A stretch of DNA of 64,000 bases from Ulota crispa (Eukaryota > Streptophyta > Bryopsida > Orthotrichales > Orthotrichaceae): the NCBI GenBank assembly GCA_963920765.1, contig OY987244.1, positions 15,688,501 through 15,752,500 on the forward strand, read 5' to 3'. Position numbers and translations under genes: made by a program. Below are positions 1 to 13,031 of the stretch, one piece after another (position 1 is the first letter of the stretch; each line of letters starts with the position of its first letter). Under the pieces are notes generated by a model, which was given only the letters and a program-made list of their open reading frames with translations, was not told the DNA's origin and searched no databases.

Positions 1-1184
1 GTTGTTTTTTGTTTTAGTATGATGCTTAAATATCAAAATAAGGAATTAGTGTAAAAACAAGGAATATAGCCCTAAATTGTTGGGGGTTTTTTTTTTTTGT
101 TAAGAAGAGTGTCAAAAAAAAAATCATTATTGGAGGTGCAATCTTTACATACGCATTTGTTCAAAATCTATGTATAGTGGCTTTGTGGGAGTTTTGGTAG
201 AGAACACAATTTTTGGGTGTATATCTAACTTGTTGAGATATATATGAGGTGGAAGTAGTAGATTTTGGGAGTCTACATAAATATATAATTTGATAAATCT
301 AGATAATAAGCAATACTCATATAGAATATTTAATATAGGGCTTTGAAAGTGTTGAACAAAATCTAAAAACATATCATTTACTTTAAAACCTTACTAATTT
401 TGTATACAAATTTCAAATGTTATTCCTAGATTTTATCTTTAGTTTATTCACAATTTGTTTATTTTTCACCCAAAAAATCAAACCTCATTGTATTTGGCAC
501 TCAATCATGGCCAATGTCAAATCTTCTTAATAGTTGCTCACCCTATCTTGAGATTCTTTTGCATTACTTGGAGTGGAACCTTTCCTTGAATGAAATAAAG
601 TTTTAAGCATACATGTAGTTTACCCTATCATCACTTTGCCCATATTATCACTTTTTGTCTTCAAAAGTCCATATCCTTTAGGGTTTAGCTTCAAATTTAG
701 CTTTACAAGTGTTGCAAAAAATGTCTTAGAGCTTTTTTTCTCATTCATGCAACTTTTTTTCATCATTTGACCAAATTTTACTAAATGTAAAGCATATTAG
801 CTATGAAGACCTCAATTAGACATACAATGCCTTAGCAATAGCATTGTCAATTGAAAAACACAAGAAACAACTCAAATTTGTCAACTCAACTAGCACTTAT
901 GGATGACCACAAAGTCCAAGGATAGGAAGAAGAAGGCCAAAAATGAAAATGACAAGACATGATTGTGTATGACAACCAAATTCTCTAAGGAAGTGATAAT
1001 AAGGCAATTTCAGATTTGAACTTAACCTTGACCTTACCTCATTAAAATCTTGATAACTAACCCATACTTCACTCATTTAGAAATTTGGATCTTCATACAA
1101 AACCTTGACTCAATTGCCTTTTAGAGGATTCCATAAACATGACATTTGATGTATAATTCTAGCTTTTGTCATCAATTTTTGAAT
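1..1184. other. AT-rich gene-free stretch
   Basis: No coding exon, RNA gene or clear repeat boundary was recognised. The sequence is AT-rich with homopolymer runs, and the only open frames are short and show no domain or splice context. Confidence 0.5.
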
Positions 1185-1187
1185 TAA

Positions 1188-1815
1188 GAGCATCTCCACC
1201 CGCACAAGGAAACATTGTTTTTGGATGAAAAAGATGGCCTTGATGCTTGGATCCGCCAAATGGTTCTTCCGTGCACGACAAAAATTGAAATTTCTGTGTG
1301 CACAACAACTCTTATGAACGCTACTTTTTTTGGGTCTAACCAAGGAAAATCTTCTTGGCAAATTTTTGCCTAATTCTTACTTCAAAACTTGACTAGCTAC
1401 CATAACACCAAAAAACTTCAATAAAGATTTGGATGAAATTGCCAAATCCCTCCCACAATTAGGACCAAGTTCGCCAAATTTTGGATGAAAGACACTACTA
1501 TTAGTATACTATTTGAATGAACGTAAGCATGACTTTGATTCTATCCAATTCTATCCAAATTTTCCTTACCTGCTCGCATGGTGGGGTGCGTGTTGCTCTA
1601 CTAGCAAAAATACAAAAAAATAAACCCTGGGTCTAACTAATAGGTTTAGTAGGCATTGATGGAGATTCTTTCTACTTTTTCAAGGAAGAAGGCCTGTTAC
1701 TGGTTGACCATTATTTTGTTGAGTTATGTGAGTGGGGGAAGTTTTAGGTCAACACGGGAAAAAAAGTACCGGTGTTTCCCCGGGATGAGAAAACACCGGT
1801 GTGATGGAGATGCTC
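1188..1815. mobile_element. MITE, GAGCATCTCCA family, copy 1 (628 bp)
   Basis: The element starts GAGCATCTCCA and ends TGGAGATGCTC, an 11-bp perfect terminal inverted repeat. It is flanked by TAA on both sides (1185-1187 and 1816-1818). A 3-bp TWA target duplication is typical of PIF/Harbinger elements. The interior shares phrases with the copy at 24139-24867, such as a GCCAAATCCCTCC-like stretch and a GTGCG..GCTCTAC stretch followed by an A-rich run. No transposase is encoded, so it is non-autonomous. Confidence 0.75.
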
Positions 1816-2205
1816 TAAGGCTTAATGATAATAGGGTAAACTGCCTGTAATCCAGTATTGTTTGATTCAAGTAACTCTTCCCCTTCAGCTCCAAGTGTCC
1901 AACTTTCGGAAGTGAAAGTCCAATAGACGAAACAGAAAAGCTGGACTCCCACATTCATCCATCCATCCACAGAGTTTCATCCAGCCCCTGCCGTGTGAAC
2001 GCAGCCAGGAAAACACCAAAGCACACGAACATCCTCACGCGCCAACTCCTGCACAACTGAAGAGCGCCGATCGGCCAACATCGCCACAGGTCTTTCTACA
2101 AATCTGTTACCAATTCAAGAGCATGACAAGATCGTACCAAATGACGGCATAGGGTTGCAATCATCTTAGACCATTTTCACAAGTTTTCAGACATTTTTTA
2201 GAGCA

Positions 2206-5200
2206 ATGGAAGCGGTAATCGAGGCGCAACATGCATTTGAAGTAGCGTTAGAAGCTCTTGCAACAAGCACAGACATCGAAGAAATCCAAGCGGAGAGGCT
2301 GGTGCACGACGCTTGTGCGGCTGTCGATGTGCTGGCGAACGCAACAACGAAGAAGAAAGCGATGCCCGAATTCTCCACCGAAGGCTGTTTTTGGTCGCAG
2401 GCGTTGGCTCGTGCAGTGCATTCATCGTGGGAGAGTGTTGCGAGGGATTATTGTGGAGCGAAGGTTGCTCAGCGTTTGAATTCCGTCGCTCCTAACCTAT
2501 GCGCGCCGTGGTTGGACTGTTTGAAATCGCTTGGTTCATGTGCGAAGGAAGGAAGGGAAGAGTCGAGAGTGCATTTCGATGAAGAGGCGGTGTTGGAGGA
2601 TTCTAAGAATCGGTCCGGGCAGTGTTTTTTGAGCACTGCTTGGCCTGAGCTTAAGGATCAAGGAGGTTTGAGATCCTCCCGTTGGCGTGCTCGTGTTTCA
2701 GCAGCGGAGTTTTTATCGTCTCTGGCAGAGTATGACTTGCTGGAATCGAATGAATACTCGCTGGCGTTGATGGAAGAGTTGTTGCAAGCTCTCGTCTTCG
2801 GAGTGGCTCTTGTTGATTCCCAGTGGCAGGTGCTGAGACCTGCCTTTCCTCCGTTCATTTCTTTTGCGTCATGCGCTTCTTAATAAGTTTTGGAATTGTT
2901 GATAAGTAGTGATGATAGACATGTTGAGGTTTTGGAATTGTTGATAAGTAGTGATGACAGACATGTTGAGGTTTTGGAATTGTTGATAAGTAGTGATGAC
3001 AGACATGTTGAGGTTTTGGAATTGTTGATAAGTAGTGATCACAGACATGTTGAGGTTTCGGAATTTTTGATGAGTAGTGTTCACAGATATGTAAGGATAC
3101 GAAAACGTATAAGTCTTCAAACACGTTTTAGGGTGAGGGTGTGAATGGTAGGGTTTAGGGTTTAGGGTTTGGCTAGATAGGGTGGATTGTTGGAATGTCA
3201 TTTGAAGGAAACCGGTTGGAGTAATATTGGTGTTTTATGAATAGGTCACGAACTAGGACTATCTTCGTCATGCATATCCTCATCAAATTTTATCTCTGGT
3301 GGTTACCATGCATCGTTTCCTCATTTCTGATGTGCATTTTCGCCTCTTTTTTACCAGTTTTTGGAATTTATACCGAAGTGAAGACATGCTTATGTTGATT
3401 GACCTGATTATTGAAGCTGGTCACTTGCTTCAAAGTAGGACATCGAATAATTTAAGATCAAACATATTAGTAGTTTATCGTGGTTTTGATTGGCAAAACG
3501 AAGCTCAAATTAGATTTTTTTGGTTAACATACGTAGAAGTATTAATCTGACACGCCTGAAATGGAAAGGTATTATAATTGAATAGCAACTTGTGGATTGA
3601 TAGTCACAGTTCGTTCACTTTTTGAAAGCTTTATCATTTACACGCTCATATGTCATTTCGTTTTATTCCTTTTTTGTGATTAGAGAACTCTAATAGGCAA
3701 ACAGTTTTTTTACGAAGGTCTCGCTTCTATGAATTGGCTGAAATTGTCATCAATTGGCGCTAATGTTGAGTTTTGTGACTCAAAAATTCTTGTTCTTTGC
3801 AAGAAAGATTTACCTCAATCTCAAATTAGAACTCCGCCATGGATTCTTCATTTTCCTTCCATCCTGTCCCCTCTGGGCATGTAGGGGTTAAAATAGTGTT
3901 GCTAAGTTCAGGTGAGTTAGACTGTTATGCATGGTCCAGCACTGTTTTTGTGGCATTCTGTGGATCTCATTCCACTTTCTGGTGTTCAGGTCCGCCAAGC
4001 TGTTGCTGCTGCTGTGACGAGGCTTTTGACGGCATCTCGAAGTTTTCTTGCACAATCATCGTGAGTCATTTCGGAGTGATTTTTCTAAAGTTCTTTTCTT
4101 CTTGTTGTATCGGAATGTACCTGGATCCAATTTAATCAGTGAAAGAAAGCTCGATGCTGTTTATAAATTTTCTCAAGTTATTAATTTGTTTTCTGCTTTC
4201 AGCGTGTGTTTCGCTGTTAGAATAGTTATGCAGCTTTAGTGATATAAAAAGTCGGGTCTGGTTTGTCAGGTGGGCAAATCTGACCTGGGGAATGCTTGCA
4301 ATTTGTGTGGACCCCCAGCCCGAGGTGCAAGCAACTGCAACAGATTCAGTACTTCAGCACCTTCTACCTGCTTCGGCATTACATTCGAAGGTATGCGATG
4401 TACTGAGTGCATGATCGTTGGTTTGGACCCCTTTATGTCATCTCAACTGGAGACTTTTGGATTGTGTTAGTTTAGGACTTTGATGGTCTATTAAATGCCA
4501 TTTGTCAACCTTCTCTAACGAGCTTTTCTAAAGTAGTACCCCAACTTTGTCATTTAAATGCTCATTTTTTGATACTACTATCATCAAAATTTGGGATTTT
4601 GGTATGTCAATTAAATTCTACAATCAACCTTGCATGGAATCGTACAATATGCAGGTTTATCAAACATATCAACTAATTTATTTAAGTTATTCAAGAATGC
4701 TTAGATTTTTCGTGTATAGTAGGCTAGTCCTAAATGAAACACTTGCAAACACTAGTTGTCCTTGCCAATTTTTCTGAACTAGATGTTCTTTACTCGTGAA
4801 GGTTTTTAACTTGCATATCAAATCCTCTTTGTGTTGCCTTAATTGAAAAAATATCTTTTCAGAAGAAGATGATCTAAGTTCCTCAAAGGACACAAAGACT
4901 TATGGCATGTGACTGCACATCACTCTTCTTGTAACTTTAATGAATCCAGGAGCTTGCAAAATTCCGGGATGCTTGAAGCAAACAGTTGAAACACAATGCT
5001 GTTCTCGTCAGGGTTTTTGTTTTTTTCTAGAAGATTAAATTTGTGTGAATTTTCAATGTGTACAGATAGTAGTTCAAGGTTTGCTGGACAGGTTCATATC
5101 CACAGTGATCGGGGTAGCTGAATCTCTTGACGGTGCTTATGATTCCCTCAAAGAGATCAAGACGTTGCTGAGTGCTGTACATGCGGCGGTTCTGCTTGAA

Positions 5201-8200
5201 CTTGTACCACATATAACCCCCTTTGAAGTGCAAGAGCATGACGTTAGTATAGACAGAATACCCATTTTAGTTGTGGCTGCTTCTTTCTCCCTTGCAGATT
5301 GTGAAAAGAAAGGGAACAGATTATTTTCTGCAAGCCTCACGCAGCTTCTCAGGTCTCGATTCTCCCTTCATTACTGCCTTTTTGCTGTTCGACTTCTGAC
5401 CCTCCCAACAGTTACTCTTCACACGTTTTGTATATCTGTGCTGGTGGTAACATCTGGACAACTCTCCTGCAGATCACTAGGGTCTTATCTCACATCTCTG
5501 TTGGCGATGCTAAATCCAGCAATGCCTCTCTATGTATGCGACAAATTAGCTAGATACTACAAGCGGCGAGGTGTGTTGGACGATGTTACGGCCATGGAAT
5601 TGGAAACAGTGCCTATTGCAACGTCTCTGAAGGGACTTGCAATAGCATTGGAAGCATCAAAGAGCAACATGGAGAATTTTGCTGCTGATATTAACAGCGA
5701 ATCCCTGGGAAACATGCAGTTAGATGCCTTTCGACATATATCTGAGGTTTGTACCATTTGAATGCCTGAAATGTTACAGATTCTATGTGGTCTTTTAGTC
5801 GCCCTACCCTTCACTGAAGACGATATTGGGAGAATGAAGTTGCCATCGTCTAGTTCATGCATTGAATCAGGATGACATAAATAGATGACAGTGTGTTTGC
5901 ATTGTTCTGCGTAAGGTATCTAACTTTGTTATAATTTATCATGATCTCTTATTCTCTTTCTTATATTGGGCAGATGGTACGCATCCCTTCCCAGCTTACA
6001 CGAAACTACAAAGATGGAAATACGGATGCAGAGGTTGAGAACTATCTATTGTGTGGAAATTTGTACATGAAGATGGCGCTTATACTTGTCAAGAAATCGG
6101 TCTGGACAGCTCAGCAAGCATGGATAAATGAAGAAACTATGTATGATATTTTTTTAAGTTTTGCTGCACTGGCTTCAGGCATTATCGAGTCCGAGAGAAC
6201 CTGGGTTGATGAATTGGGGCTTTGCAAGATTAGTAAAGATGTCCTTGTATGCTTCTCGAAGGCTCTGCAAACTGAAAATTATCTCATTCAAGACGAAGTT
6301 GAATCACCATCAGGTGGTAGTGGCTGTAAGATGTCAAGTTTAGAAGCTCTTGCTCTACGATTATTACCCAAAATACTATCGAGACTCAAGGATATTTTGA
6401 AGGCTGGTACCAGATCCATCAACCTGGACGATGGATCAACAGTTCCCAAAATGGATGATCTGCCTGTTGCTATAATTTCTGCACACCAGCTGAGATGGTG
6501 TTTAGTTCAGGTTTGGTACTCGTGACCTGTCTTTCTCGAACCTTTTTGTGTTAATTATACAGTTATTGTTTTCGTATAGATGTCCAACTAAGTCAAAAAT
6601 TCTATTTCTCGACTTGGTATGGAGTATTATATCTTGATTCGTTTAGTACGGCAAGCTACGTTACTTCTTTGCTTGTTACGAGTAGTTTGTGTTACGCGCG
6701 GGTTTGATATATTGACTGTGTCAAGTTTTGACAAGAGGTTGTCTGCAGGTTCATTATCCGAATTTCAAGCTCCATTCTGAGATGGTCATACGCACTGCTC
6801 TTACTGCACTAGACCACTACTCCCCTTCGATCAAGGTACATGGGATCTTCGTCTTATCTTTCTGCTGCTAATTAAATCCATTTGTGTTTTCACACCTAAA
6901 CGAAGACCGACTGGCTTGACATACTTCAGAACAGAGATTCTGCTCTTGTGTCATAATTCTGTACGAGTCATTATTATTTCTGACATTGAATGACATGTTT
7001 TCTTCTGGTTAATCAGAGGGAAGGAATGAAAACTTTTATCCACTTAGCCACAAACGTTAGCGCCACGGAATTACGCGGGTTCAAGGATGCAATTTTGGAT
7101 GCAGTGACCCGGAGTTTGATAGGGTGTGAGGATTTGTGGCCACTTGCTGTGCAAATGGCGGTGGCACTGGTAACACAAATAGAAGGTGAAAATCCTCGGG
7201 GATATTGGTGAGTTTATGGGTTTGCTTGTCCCAAGGAGATTGTGCCACAAATAATTTATATGGCATTACTCTATGCATTATCCAGTAACCATGCTGTCTT
7301 TATTGTGGCAGGTACGGAGCAATAATGAAGGAAATGTTGGAAGATCTAGACAGGCATAGAAGTGACGAAGCACGAAGAATTGTGTGGCTGCAACTTATTG
7401 CACCACAATTGGAATCCATGGGAATAGTTTTAGTGGCTCACTTCAAACGACTTCTTCCCCTGCTCTATTATTGGCTTCATGCTCAAGATGAAACAACGCA
7501 ACTTCTGGTGATGTTTTTTGTACTTTTGCTATGATGTGAAGAATCTTATCAAACACCTTTTTGTGAGTGAAGGTGACGGTTTGTTCACAGTTCATGTAGA
7601 AATCACTGATTGACAGTAATGAGTTTTAGTGTATTCTTATGATGGTGTAGCATCCCTGTCTTACTGTCCTATACCGCATTCAGGACTAATTTTTTGGTGG
7701 GCCTGTTATCTGCAGGTGTTGGAAAATCTTCGCATAGTTATCAAATCGACGTGGCCGCGAATTCCTTTTCATTCCTCGAGGTACCGTGAGCTGCTTTTGG
7801 GTTAATGAATTGTGAAATTCGTCTGCTTTTTGCATTATTACGTATACAGAGTGACCTGCAACTATCACGGTGTCTGTTATTGAGCATGTTTGCGTACTGT
7901 GAAACTTATTTTCCACTCGGGTGTGAGTATCGGATTCATTAAATGATTTTTGTGGTTCAGGATGCGGGAGGAGCTTACACGGGCAAAAATGGATGGTCAA
8001 GAGCGGAAATCGAGTCCTAAAGTCTTGGCTGCAATTGACGATGTGGAAAGATTACTTCAGCTGTATGTACCCCCATGGTTTGAAGCATTGTTTGCATGGT
8101 CACTGTTTTCACATAGCAAGGACCCATAGTATTTATGCTGAGAGGACATTTATCTCTTAATCAATGGTTTGTCGGCAGGTCCGTTGCAAACAAGGCCCTT

Positions 8201-8299
8201 GCTTTGTTGCTTGAGGGCTTCATGTATCACTATATTGAACTTATCTTGAGTTACATGTTATTCAGGGTCACTTCGTCTACAAATGACCAGCGTTTCTGA
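2206..8299 (+). CDS. TTI2: TTI2-like protein (TELO2-interacting protein 2), 12 exons
   Basis: Proposed exons: 2206-2829, 3990-4060, 4270-4390, 5066-5352, 5473-5746, 5974-6510, 6749-6835, 7017-7207, 7312-7507, 7716-7780, 7961-8062, 8179-8299. All junctions are GT-AG and phase-consistent, giving 891 aa. The C-terminal third (about residues 645-830) matches the Tti2 family pattern: an L-DHYSPSIKREG segment, then VSATELRGF, then a helix with GIVLVAHFKRLLPLL and STWPRI (W809-P810-R811). The rest is alpha-helical and HEAT/ARM-like. TTI2 acts with TEL2 and TTI1 as a co-chaperone that stabilises PIKK kinases such as TOR, ATM and ATR; this role is family knowledge. The 5353-5472 intron is 120 bp, so its retention would keep the frame. 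The exon 1 to exon 2 join is the weakest: a strong donor CAG|GTGAGT at 3911/3912 hints at a missed exon. The last exon could instead begin after 8265; the stop is unchanged. The start is the first ATG of a long open exon. Confidence 0.75.
2887..3096 (+). repeat. 42-bp tandem repeat, five copies
   Basis: Five head-to-tail copies of a 42-bp unit beginning GTTTTGGAATTGTTGATAAG. The first four are nearly identical and the fifth is decayed. The unit is 14 codons long and stays open in the frame of TTI2 exon 1, but two stop codons (TAATAA at 2881-2886) separate it from that exon, so it is most likely intronic. A reverse-strand open frame across it is only a shadow. Confidence 0.9.
3149..3172 (+). 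repeat. Interstitial telomere-like repeat (TTTAGGG)
   Basis: About three consecutive copies of the plant-type telomere heptamer TTTAGGG lie in the first intron of the TTI2-like gene, just after the 42-bp tandem repeat. Short arrays of this kind also occur in plant promoters and introns (telo boxes). Confidence 0.7.
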
Positions 8300-11200
8300 A
8301 TGTCGAGCTACCTCACCTTGATCAAGTCTGCTGTTATCGAATGAAGCTTACCTTGAGCAGCTTGCTCTCACTATTCGGCTCTGGCAAGGTACCTTTCGTA
8401 ATCAATTCCAGTGCCTTCTCGAAATTACAGCGTGAAGGATTGAATTCTATTGGTACAACTTCTACTCTTATGACTGGCCTTTTGTAGTACACGTGGAAGT
8501 GCATAAGAAGTGGCAAAGCCTGTTTCTATATTCATGTAAAAACTTTTGATCTTTACATAAATTGAGTCAATTGCATGGTTCTCTGGTTGCAGGAAAACCA
8601 TCAAGTATTTTTGCAAGTGCAGTATATACGCCATCAGAAATGCTTTGATGTGGTGAAAACTATTCTGGCTCTTCATTTTTCCCTGCGGTTAAATTGCTAC
8701 TTGGTTCTATAAAGGGAAAAAATATTTTCAGATAGGGGATGGGACAACAGACCTGCAATTGATCACCGTGACTGGCTAGCCATCGAAAGTTTTCAGTTGT
8801 TGTAATTGGAAGAGCTGGCAGGCTACAAAATACAAAGGAGAGTGTATTTTACTGTCTCTACTCCAATGAAAGCAAGACGGGTTGAGGATCATCGGTCCAG
8901 AAGATGAATCTCGCATGTGGTTCTTTTTAGATTGTGAAAGTGTGGTTACAAGAATATTGACATTCTTAGATTGTTGATTACGAGAGTACTAATTAGCAAG
9001 GACTGAAGCAATGTCGATTGAAGAGAATTGGTGTTTAGTTTAACATTAGTTGGCTGATCTTCCGGCAAAAATTCTGATCAAATGTCTAAGTAGAGGATGT
9101 GAAATTGGTACATAAACAAAAAAATTGAAGGAAATTAACTGGCGTCCAAGAAGGGGAAGTTTTATTTGCTTTGGTGTTTTTTAAGCGGATATTCATTGGA
9201 AGAATCTTAGTTTTAGGGATATTAACGGCGGTCATTGGATGCATGAATTTCCTTCATTCCTAATTCATTTTGGTGGATTACTATAATGTGGTTCCCCAAC
9301 CTTAACTAGATCAATCATGAATGGTTGGATTTTTGGTTTTTTTTGTAGATGATCAAAGAAGAAAGTAAGTAAGAAATCAAAGATTTTAAATTTTTTAAAT
9401 TTTGGAATGACAGATTAAAACTACCTGCGTTGAAGTTGTGTTGGTTGAACTTGTCAAGAGGTGGTTTGTGGGTTGGTTGAACTTAATTCCTTTCAAAATT
9501 TTGGATTGAAGTTTATAGGAAATTAAAATTAGAAAATTTGTATATATTTGAATTTGGCTTGAGATTAGCCGCTTTTTGTTTTAACTTCACCCTCTCCTGC
9601 CTATAATTTTGGATTGCGGAGTTCATCCAATGACTAGATGAATGAGCTATATCTTTCATCCAAAATTATCCATGATGTCTGTTCTATACAAGTTATCTGA
9701 ACTTCTGCACCCAACACTAGTAACGCTAGTAACGCTAGCTTGCACTATTGCAAGAAATAAGTGAGTTTGTGTGACGCACTAATTATGTAGTTAATAGTAA
9801 TTTTGGATTTGTACTTGTGGATTTACAAGAATTACTATTTTATCTCAAATATTGTGATACAAGTGTTCAAAGTTTTGAGGTGGTTTTGCAAGCATGGATC
9901 TCAACTACAGAGTGCGTAAAGGATGTCACATTTTGAAAATCTATAGGCTAAACCACCAAGTTGTACCATGCACTAGAAACAATTTGGAAATGAGTTTTTT
10001 AAGTAAATGTAGGGCTTTCTTCCATCTTAATCCAAATCCCCTCATTCCTTTAAGTGAACCCTAGGGTAGAAAAGCTTTTTTTTTTTCATTAGCAAGAAAA
10101 ATAGTAAAGATCTATCCCTGTTTTATAGTTGTTCATTTTCACCCAATTTAAACCCGATAGATTGATAGAGGGACTCTAAAAGCAAAACAAGAATCCAAAT
10201 TTTCCAAATTGGTCATGTTCTGGTAAGTTTCTAAAGTCCAATGTTTTCCCAAGATTTTCCCTCCAAAGTCCACTTGAAAGGAATGAAGGGATGTGAGAAA
10301 GATGAATTGGAGTCATGAGTTTACATAAAAAAACTCACCTCCAAGCTAGGTGTTTCTAGAATAGCAACCCAAGTAGTTATGTGAAAAGCAAAAGAAAGTG
10401 GCCAAATCTCTACTTGAAGAATGAGCAACCAAAAACCTACTTGGAGAATAAGGGCCATTACAAAGGAACATTATCAATTTGATCTTTTTTTGTCAATTTA
10501 GACACCTTTAGTCAATTTGGACATGTTAAGTTTGGACATTGTTTCCTTGTAGTGGGCAAGAGGCCTGTCACATTTTCACAACATTTTCACAATAATTAAA
10601 CGCAATTCTAGCAAATGAGTGTGAGGGAGTCTTCCACTAAAAGATAATGAGTGTAGCCTCTTATTGACAAAAGAATAAAATAAAATAAAACTTAAGAACA
10701 TCGCCTTCACCTTACAAAAGCAAAAGGGTCAGTTGTCGAGGTAGCTCATATGAAGAGGACGTTCCTCAAATAAAATTGCAAAAAAAAAAGAAAGATAAGG
10801 GAAGAAGTGGTTGGGTTGGGCCCTTGTCAGAGTCACATGTTTTGAACAGGACTCTTCACGGTACATGTTTGAGTAAAGTACATGATTTTACCTGCTCCCA
10901 CAACGAGACACGTCCACTTCACAATCATTCTACTAAAATCACATCGACCTTTGAAATATCACAACTTGACCTCTGTAATATTAAATTTTTACTTTGTGAT
11001 ATTCACACATATATACAATTTGAAGAATTGTTGAAATTTTTACTTTGTGATATTCAAAAACTTGTTGAAATTTTTACTTTAAACTCTATCTAATACATGA
11101 AATCTTAATATAATTATAATGGTGAATGCGTACTGTAGAAAACATCAATAGTTAGTTCATTTAAAAAAGTTGGAAGATTTTTAAAAAATTCAAAAAAGTT

Positions 11201-12125
11201 TGAAAATTTTGAGGTGAAGCCTGGGAGTTTAGTGGATTTTTCTATGGGGTCATTAGTGTAATCCTAAAAGTATCAGTAACCCTAGTTTTATAACCTCTAT
11301 TTCACCAAAAGAATTTCACAATAGAGAGAATGGCTTTCCAATGAGCTTTCCAAAAGTTAAATAAATGAATAATAATAATTGAAAAAACAAACCCAAATTA
11401 CCACAGAAACAAGTGATGAGTTGTTGGTCCCAATTAAGTTTGCAAGAGCCAATTGGAAAGTTTGACACATATTTTTTTGAGGACCATGTGGACTTTTTAA
11501 AGCTTATGTTTAGTTATTAAAAATTGAATAAAACAAAATATGACAATGGGTGCCAAATGAGGTTGGGATTTGGGATAACTCTACTGGCCCTAATTATGTT
11601 CATGGTCTTGCTTTGGCAATTACAAAATTAAATAAACTATAGAGACTTTGTCAAACAAAATCTCAAAAAAGAAAAAAAATCCATTTGTTATAAGCAAAAG
11701 AGTCTGTAAATTGACCCTCAATAAGTGTTAAAACTTTGTATTTTTTACAAAAGTTTCTATTTTCCTACTACTTCCAATAGGAAAATTGTAAAGCATGAAA
11801 TGTTATAATTTTTGACACTCCTTTCTTCATAAATTATACTTGGAAAGGTATGAAGTCATTCAAAAAAGATAAAACTGTCATTCAATAGAATTGGTGGAAA
11901 AATATGAACATTCATCTTTTCTCAACCATATGTTTGTTTTAAATTTTTTTATGAAAGAGAGAATAAACAATCTTAATCACAATTGTATATTCTTTGACTT
12001 CTTAGTACAATTTAGGGTTTGGATTGGACTTAGCATGATCATGCATTTTAGGATTTGGAATTTACGATTTACATCTAATTTGTAAAGAGGCAAACATCCA
12101 ATTCCAACCCAAATCCATTGTTGAT
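8300..12125. other. TTI2 3' flank and AT-rich gene-free DNA
   Basis: 8300-8700 is probably the 3' UTR of the TTI2-like gene; it keeps some open frames and a splice-like GGCAAG|GTACC at 8390. From about 8900 on, the DNA is AT-rich with no supported exon. A short direct repeat built on TTTTTACTTTGTGATATTC lies near 10987-11075. The open frame at 10776-11093 has no domain features and is not supported. Confidence 0.45.
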
Positions 12126-12333
12126 AAATTGCAAGGTTTAAATGCAAATAGTCTATGTAGCACCACATGTCTCCATCATCAAAATTTTGCAAGATTTTGA
12201 TGTAGATGGCTATCCCATCACATGCCAACAAATTGCAAGGTTTAGATGTAGATAGTTTATGTAGTGCCACATGTCTCCGTTGTCAATATTTTGCAAGAGT
12301 TAGATGTAGAAAGTTGTCATATCACATGTCAAC
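12126..12333 (+). repeat. 104-bp direct tandem duplication
   Basis: Two adjacent copies, each starting AAATTGCAAGGTTTA, at 12126 and 12230. Shared phrases include GTAG.(A/G)CCACATGTCTCC and TTTTGCAAGA.TT.GATGTAGA. The copies have diverged by point changes, so the duplication is not recent. Confidence 0.8.
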
Positions 12334-12868
12334 CTCACTCTCTATGTATCCTTAGCCTCATCATGTTAAATGTAGGCAAGACTTGGAGTTTACACGATTG
12401 TTCTATTACCAATATTTCAGAAATACCTAGTAGCTAGTCCACTAGTTCTTATACATAATACGTTCATGTACAATGAAAAAGATTTGATGTTGACTTTTTG
12501 GCTTGTTAGAGCATTATTGACTTATATAAATGAGATGTTTGTAGTGAACAATATAGTAGAGGCATGTATAGTTTGTTCATGTAAGACAAAACACTTGAAA
12601 TATTAAGTCATCTTGTCTCAAAGTAATTATTTCAAAAAACAAGGCTAGCATTATTTTGTGTATGCTTCTTATTATTTTTGGGATTTTTTGGAGCTATCCC
12701 ACCCAATCCCTAAATTGTTGCTAAAGGATATTTATCAAATTCATCACGCAATCAAACCACTCTCAAGTAGCACCACTATAAATAATACAAAGTGTAGTTT
12801 TTTTTTATAAAACCTTGTGAGCTTTTTGTGCAAGAGAGGACATGTGGAATGAACACCTATATTACTAA

Positions 12869-13031
12869 GGGCATCCTTTCATGTGAGCCCAGTGGCTGTT
12901 CAAGTTAAAAATAGCCCATCACCAATAATCAGTCGGATGGGGGTTCTAGTTTTCTAAACCCCCCATCCAACCAATTATGGGTGGCCTATTTTTAACTTGA
13001 CCGGCCACTAGGCTCATATGGAAGGACGCCC
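12869..13031. mobile_element. Short hairpin MITE (163 bp) with TAA target duplication
   Basis: Nearly the whole element is an inverted repeat: GGGCATCCTTTC at the left end and GAAGGACGCCC at the right, with arms of about 70 bp around a short loop. TAA flanks both ends (12866-12868 and 13032-13034). Non-autonomous and foldable; the TAA duplication suggests PIF/Harbinger. Confidence 0.75.

Noticed and set aside
2855-3201. Reverse-strand open frames with a repeated SVITTYQQFQNLNM-type motif
   Set aside because: They are the reverse reading of the 42-bp DNA tandem repeat and have no splice or start context.
5243-5297. Possible 55-bp intron in the TTI2-like gene (GAC|GTTAGT to TTGCAG)
   Set aside because: Too short for a plant intron, and its removal breaks the frame needed downstream; the read-through exon 5066-5352 fits phase.
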